Below are positions 6,360-10,007 of a DNA stretch of 10,007 nt, in pieces. The position numbers and the translations under genes are program-made. Positions within the stretch are counted from its first letter, which is position 1. Each line of letters starts with the position of its first letter. The notes under the pieces are model-generated. The model was given only the letters and a program-made list of their open reading frames with translations, searched no databases and was not told the origin of the DNA. The DNA comes from Hondaea fermentalgiana (taxonomy: Eukaryota > Sar > Bigyra > Thraustochytrida > Thraustochytriidae): contig NPFB01000063.1 in the NCBI GenBank assembly GCA_014084085.1, positions 206,159 to 216,165 on the forward strand. The letters run 5' to 3'.

Positions 6360-7565
6360 ATGAGCGCCGTGGGCAAGGAGATCTTCATCGTCGCCGCCAA
6401 GCGGACGGCTTTCGGCACCTTCGGCGGAAGCCTTAAGCACCTCTCCGCCGTGCAGCTCGGCGTGGAGGCCGCCAAGGGCGCCATCGCGCAGCTCCCGAGC
6501 GCGGAGATCATCGACACCGTGCACGTGGGTAATGTCCAGCAGACCACGACCGACGTTGCCTACCTGGCTCGCCATGTCGCGCTCAAGGCTGGCGTCCCCA
6601 TCGACGTGCCCGCCCTGACGGTCAACCGCCTCTGCGGATCCGGTTTTCAGTCCATCGTCAACGGCGTGCAGGACATTCTCGTCGGCGACGCCGAGGTTGT
6701 CCTCACCGGTGGTGCCGAGAGCATGTCCCAGGCCCCTTACCTGGTGCACGGCGTCCGCTTCGGCTCCCCTCTGGGCGTGAACCCGCCCATGGTCGACTCC
6801 CTCTGGGAGGGCCTCCAGGACAAGCATGTGGGCTGCCCGATGGCCATCACCGCCGAGAACCTTGCCGAGAAGTACGACATCTCCAAGGAGGACGCCGACG
6901 CCTTTGCGCTGCGCTCGCAGCAAAAGTGGGCCGCCGCCCAGGAGGCCGGTCTCTTCAAGGATGAGATTGTCCCCATCAAGATCAAGGATCGCAAGAAGGG
7001 CGAGATCGACTTTGAGGTCGACGAGCACCCGCGCCCGCAGACCACGATCGAGTCGCTCCAGAAGCTCAAGCCTCTCTTCAAGAAGGGTGGCTCTGTCTCC
7101 GCTGGTAACGCCTCCGGTATCTCGGACGGTGCCGGCGCCGTAATTGTCGCCTCGGCCGAGGCTGTCAAGAAGCACAACCTCAAGCCCATGGCGCGAATTG
7201 TGTCCTACGCCGTGGCTGGTGTGCCCCCTGAGATCATGGGCATTGGCCCCGTCCCCGCCATCCAGGAGGCTCTTCGCCGCGCAAACCTCTCGATCAACGA
7301 CATGGACTTTCTCGAGATCAACGAGGCATTCGCTTCGCAGTTCCTTGCCTGCCAGAAGGACCTTGGCTTTGACCTCGAGAAGGAGGGCGTCCAGTCCAAG
7401 GGTGGTGCCATCGCCCAGGGTCACCCGACCGGTGCCTCGGGCTCGCGTATCATGGGCACCCTCGCCTACGACCTGGCCCGCAACCCGGGCAAGAAGTACG
7501 CCATTGGCAGCGCCTGCATTGGCGGCGGCCAGGGCATTGCCATCATTCTCGAGAACTGCGCTTGA
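6360..7565 (+). CDS. ACAA2: 3-ketoacyl-CoA thiolase / acetyl-CoA acyltransferase, ACAA2-type, 401 aa
   Basis: Cleaves 3-ketoacyl-CoA with CoA to give acetyl-CoA and a shortened acyl-CoA, the last step of beta-oxidation; it can also run as acetoacetyl-CoA thiolase. Seen in the sequence: nucleophile C92 in NRLCGSGFQSIVNG, N321 in NEAF, H355 in GHPTG and C386 in SACIGGGQG, the complete catalytic set. The whole chain follows the mitochondrial ACAA2 family (motifs GGAESMSQAPY, PMAITAENLA, VDEHPRPQTT, IMGIGPVPAI) at near-identical length (human enzyme 397 aa). In the second thiolase signature the usual Asn is replaced by Q345. No clear cleavable presequence and no C-terminal SKL-type signal is visible; ACAA2 in animals also lacks a cleaved presequence, so mitochondria are likely. 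The start is the first in-frame ATG after a stop at 6291. Codons strongly favour C-ending forms, suggesting high expression. Confidence 0.96.
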   Translation: MSAVGKEIFIVAAKRTAFGTFGGSLKHLSAVQLGVEAAKGAIAQLPSAEIIDTVHVGNVQQTTTDVAYLARHVALKAGVPIDVPALTVNRLCGSGFQSIVNGVQDILVGDAEVVLTGGAESMSQAPYLVHGVRFGSPLGVNPPMVDSLWEGLQDKHVGCPMAITAENLAEKYDISKEDADAFALRSQQKWAAAQEAGLFKDEIVPIKIKDRKKGEIDFEVDEHPRPQTTIESLQKLKPLFKKGGSVSAGNASGISDGAGAVIVASAEAVKKHNLKPMARIVSYAVAGVPPEIMGIGPVPAIQEALRRANLSINDMDFLEINEAFASQFLACQKDLGFDLEKEGVQSKGGAIAQGHPTGASGSRIMGTLAYDLARNPGKKYAIGSACIGGGQGIAIILENCA

Positions 7566-7662
7566 AGATAGCTCCATCGTTATGAACTAATTTACCCTTT
7601 CTCTTGCATGCTTCTTTCTCGTTTCAGTAGAAGTGTCGGTCCGTTCGTCCTTCTGGAAACGG

Positions 7663-7697
7663 CTCGTTCGTTCGTTCATTCATTCATTCATTCATTC
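7663..7697. repeat. (TTCG)n-(TTCA)n tetranucleotide microsatellite, thiolase 3' region
   Basis: CTCG, two TTCG units and then five TTCA units form a compound tetranucleotide array about 100 bases after the thiolase stop. The first 15 bases, counting from the G at 7662, match the 5'-UTR array exactly. Confidence 0.85.
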
Positions 7698-8145
7698 CTC
7701 AGCTTTTTCCTCAGATTGTGGCAGAACAGTGATGTAGCTATCAAGTACATCTGGACCCAAGCATTGCATTCTTGTAGGCCCTATATTTTTGTGCAAATTT
7801 CTCGAACCAGATTCACATGTCAAAGAATTATTTGTTGGCGAATACATCAAGAAAATATCAGAACAGGCTGCCCGAAAAGACAGGGTGCCAGACATTTAGC
7901 TTGAAAGTAACCTCTCTTGTCTGCCGCAAGGGGCGGGGGTAAAGTAGATTCATAGTCGTCTGCTTTGGCGGAAACATCAGCAAAAAGCTGGAAAAAAAGC
8001 TGACATACTGCAAGTAATGCAATTTGCACGTATATGTAGCAACTACAGATAGATGGAATGTAACGAAGAATGGAATCAAAAGCCTCATGAGGTGTGCATA
8101 ATAAGTCACGAGGTCGCCTTACTTATTTTTTTACCTGCTTTTTTG

Positions 8146-8182
8146 GCATTGCATTGCACTGCATTGCATTGCATTGCATTGC
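8146..8182. repeat. (GCATT)7 pentanucleotide microsatellite in the delta-COP 3' UTR
   Basis: Seven contiguous five-base units, six GCATT and one GCACT, end four bases from the delta-COP stop codon. In the delta-COP mRNA they read as AATGC repeats at the very start of the 3' UTR. The unit matches the degenerate arrays at 5402-5516 and 5711-5815. Confidence 0.9.
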
Positions 8183-8186
8183 CTAC

Positions 8187-9885
8187 TTACTCTACCTGGG
8201 CAGCGATTTCGTAGCGCTCAGTCTGGAGCTGGCGATACAATCCAAACTTGGCTGGCTCGTTGGTCTGGTTGTCAGTGACCGAAGCCACGTGCACAGGGCA
8301 AATGGTGTCCTCGGACGAAAAGGTGACCTGGACAGGGAAAAAGTCGTCCTCGTTGTTCGAGGCGACAACAAATTCGAGCTGGGCGTCGCTGGTCTCCTTG
8401 TTGACCTCTGGAATTTCCCACTCGAGAAAATGACGACGAGCGTTGTGACGCGTCTCGCCGCCCTCAAGCGTCGTGATCTCGGGCTCCTCGGAAGTGTTGA
8501 GCGGAATTGTCACAACCACTCCAGTGAGCGAAAGGTGCTCGTTGAGAAGCTCGAGCTCCATGTTCACAGTCACAGTACCATCGTCGTTCGACTGCGGCCA
8601 GCAGGTGACCTTGAGAGGAAGCTGAGACTCGTCTTCCTTGGCGGCGTAGCGCCATTTGAGAATGCCGAGCGACTTTTCTTTGGGCCAAGCCTTGTCGGCG
8701 TTCTTGAGCTGCAAAAGCTTGCTTCCTGAAAAGTCAGGCTTGGAGAGGTTCGGGTGAGGTTGGAAAGTAAACATGGAGGTGTCGCCATAGTCCTCGAGCT
8801 GCAAGCGCACCTTGGTATCGGCCTCGTGGCAGAGAAGCTGAATGGAGCCCTTGACCTCGAGTTTGTGGAGAGCACCGTCTTTGTCAAAGAGGACCGACAA
8901 GGTCTCACTGAGGTTTACCTCGATGGGATCTGTGCGAACGACAGCACCAGGGGCCGCTACCTTGGCCTTGGACGACTCCTGCTGCACAAAGGCCTTGAGT
9001 GAGGTTCCCTCCTCCTTTGCCATTTGCTCCAGATCGGTCATCTGTTTGCTAGCCTTGTTGCCGAGTTTGAGGCCCTTACCCAGCTTGGCGCCCGTCTTGC
9101 TCGGTGCGCTAGAGTCTGCTGATGTAGAGGAGGATGACTGTCCGTATGTGGACCCCGACGGCGCACTACCCATGCTGTCGCTGCCCATGCCACTGCCCAT
9201 GCCACCGCCCATGCCACTGCCCATGCCGCCACCCATGCCGCCGCCCATGCCGCCACCCATGCCGCCACCCATGCCGCCGCCCATGCCGCCGCCCATGCCA
9301 CCGAGAGCGTTGTTGCCCATGCCTTGCATGCGGGACATCGTGTTGGTAGCCTTTTGGGCGTTGATGGCAATGGCCTTGCGGCGGGCCTCGTCGCGAGCCT
9401 CGTTTATCTTGCCCTCTTCGACCATCATTGCCAGCTTTTCGCTATGACTGTCCATCTCGAGGTTGGTCCTGATACCTTCCAGTGTGACATTTTCCTTGTA
9501 GCCGAGCGTGATGACCTCGTCAAAGGCAAAAACAAGATCGAAGACGTTACGCGTAATTTCCTCCTCGGAAACGTGCGTGGCGTACTCGGGCACGACCTTG
9601 CTCAAGAGGCGCAGGGTGTCGAGATCGAGCACAATATTGCTTCCTCGCGTCGTCACGAGCACGAGGAAGAGGCTCTCGATCATCTGGTACACGTAGCGTA
9701 TGCTTCCCGTCTCCACGTAGGTGTGCTGTTTCCCACTCGAGGATGCGAACTCCTCGGGCCCAGACTCTACAAGTTTGGGAAAGGCTGCCAGGATGCCCTC
9801 GATGCGGATGCGCGACATGTCCACATACTGTCGTGCGACCAGCACCTTGCCGCTCTTGGAGAGCACGGCGACGGAGAGGACGACC

Positions 9886-9887
<2 letters not shown>
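8187..9887 (-). CDS. ARCN1: Coatomer subunit delta (delta-COP), 566 aa
   Basis: Subunit of the COPI coat, part of the beta/delta/gamma/zeta adaptor-like subcomplex, which builds vesicles for Golgi-to-ER and intra-Golgi traffic. Residues 1-~140 form the longin domain, with the family hallmarks RIEGILAAFPKL, GKQHTYVET, IRYVYQ, PEY and FDLVFAFDEVITLGYKENV. Residues ~142-180 are the charged helix beginning EMDSHSEKL. Residues ~186-240 are a Met-Gly repeat linker absent from animal proteins. The conserved GLKLGNK segment (~272-278) leads into the mu-homology domain (~318-560), with LGILKWRYAAK, LPLKVTCWPQ, LEW and DDFFPVQVTF. The usual C-terminal KYEI-type ending appears as RYEI followed by five extra residues. 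Length is 566 against about 511 in human, explained mostly by the linker and a short insert at residues 44-50. The start is the first ATG, with A at -3 and G at +4. No intron is seen. Confidence 0.97.
9183..9320 (-). repeat. Coding minisatellite: (Met-Gly-Gly-Gly)n linker in delta-COP
   Basis: Residues ~190-236 consist largely of four-residue MGGG or MGSG units, encoded by a 12-base repeat (CATGCCGCCGCC-like on the plus strand, with third-position variation). It lies between the longin-domain helix and the mu-homology domain, where delta-COP is normally flexible, so it probably lengthens the tether without disturbing either fold. Confidence 0.85.

Positions 9888-9917
<30 letters not shown>
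9888..9917. repeat. (CTTT)n microsatellite abutting the delta-COP start codon
   Basis: Seven CTTT units on the plus strand lie directly next to the start codon, so the delta-COP mRNA leader ends in AAAG repeats immediately before ATG. The purine-rich, unstructured leader supplies A at -3. A further T-rich run follows at 9921-9929. Confidence 0.9.
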
Positions 9918-10007
9918 GCCCTTTTTTTCTCGCCTGATCCGCCCGCGCGGCTCTCGCCGCTCGCCGGCTTCGCGCCCGGATCTACGCCGCGCGCTCGGTC
10001 GGCGCGG

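Larger units (their letters stand above)
7566..8186. other. Convergent intergenic region, 3' UTRs of thiolase and delta-COP
   Basis: About 620 bases, more AT-rich than the flanking genes, lie between convergent stop codons. It contains a TTCG/TTCA microsatellite (7663-7697), two GCATT units (7761-7770) and a GCATT array adjoining the delta-COP stop. No coding region, tRNA or other RNA gene is supported, and no canonical AATAAA hexamer was noted in either sense. Confidence 0.6.

Noticed and set aside
6351..7577. Long minus-strand open frame (408 codons) antisense to the thiolase
   Set aside because: It mirrors the thiolase exactly; the strong C/G third-position bias removes stops from the opposite strand. 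The translation is Gly/Leu/Val/Asp-rich with no family resemblance.
8146..8182. GCATT repeat as a telomeric or interstitial telomere sequence
   Set aside because: The unit does not resemble TTAGGG-type telomere repeats and it lies in a short gap between housekeeping genes.
3224..8186. Canonical Pumilio elements (UGUANAUA) in the UTRs of this window, e.g. autoregulation of the Pumilio mRNA
   Set aside because: I scanned by eye for TGTANATA on both strands and found only partial matches, such as TGTACATG inside the Pumilio coding region.
9134..9349. Plus-strand Cys/Pro/His periodic frame resembling a metal-binding repeat
   Set aside because: It is the out-of-frame complement of the Met-Gly minisatellite in delta-COP.
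1..10007. Mobile element, CRISPR array, tRNA/rRNA gene, or a new defence or biosynthetic cluster
   Set aside because: No transposase, reverse transcriptase, terminal repeats with target duplications, spaced palindromic repeats or tRNA-like folds were seen; the four genes are unrelated housekeeping or regulatory functions.

Overview
The window reads as nuclear DNA of a eukaryotic protist. It holds four long genes with uninterrupted coding sequence (a Pumilio-family RNA-binding protein, a TFIIS-N-domain-like nuclear protein, an ACAA2-type 3-ketoacyl-CoA thiolase and the coatomer delta subunit). Delta-COP and Pumilio are eukaryote-specific, start codons sit in A(-3) contexts, and UTR and intergenic DNA is rich in microsatellites. 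The GC-rich, intron-poor, tightly packed arrangement would fit a thraustochytrid or other stramenopile, but that lineage call is inference from style; no ribosomal or organellar marker is present.

Layout. 1-112: poly-C tract and short leader. 113-3223 (+): Pumilio protein. 3224-3684: convergent 3' ends with no gene seen. 3685-5112 (-): nuclear protein with a TFIIS N-terminal-like helical domain, a tandem array of VKQE (SUMO-consensus) motifs and a lysine-rich/acidic tail. 5113-6359: a 1.25-kb divergent intergenic region containing two degenerate GC-R-N-Y pentanucleotide arrays, (CG)n runs, a purine-rich tract, a convincing 5'-UTR intron for the thiolase (5989-6184) and a short upstream ORF. 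6360-7565 (+): thiolase. 7566-8186: convergent 3' ends with TTCG/TTCA and GCATT microsatellites. 8187-9887 (-): delta-COP with a Met-Gly-rich linker. 9888-10007: its 5' leader, starting with a (CTTT)n microsatellite that abuts the start codon.

The orientations alternate (+ - + -). The genes do not form an evident pathway: they serve post-transcriptional control, transcription or chromatin, fatty-acid beta-oxidation and COPI vesicle traffic. I see no mobile element, CRISPR array, tRNA or rRNA, and no convincing new multi-gene system. The most noteworthy signals are the VKQE array, the large insertion and altered repeat-4 code in the Pumilio domain, the pentanucleotide arrays in the divergent promoter region and one 3' UTR, the thiolase 5'-UTR intron with its uORF, and an Asn-to-Gln change in the thiolase second signature.
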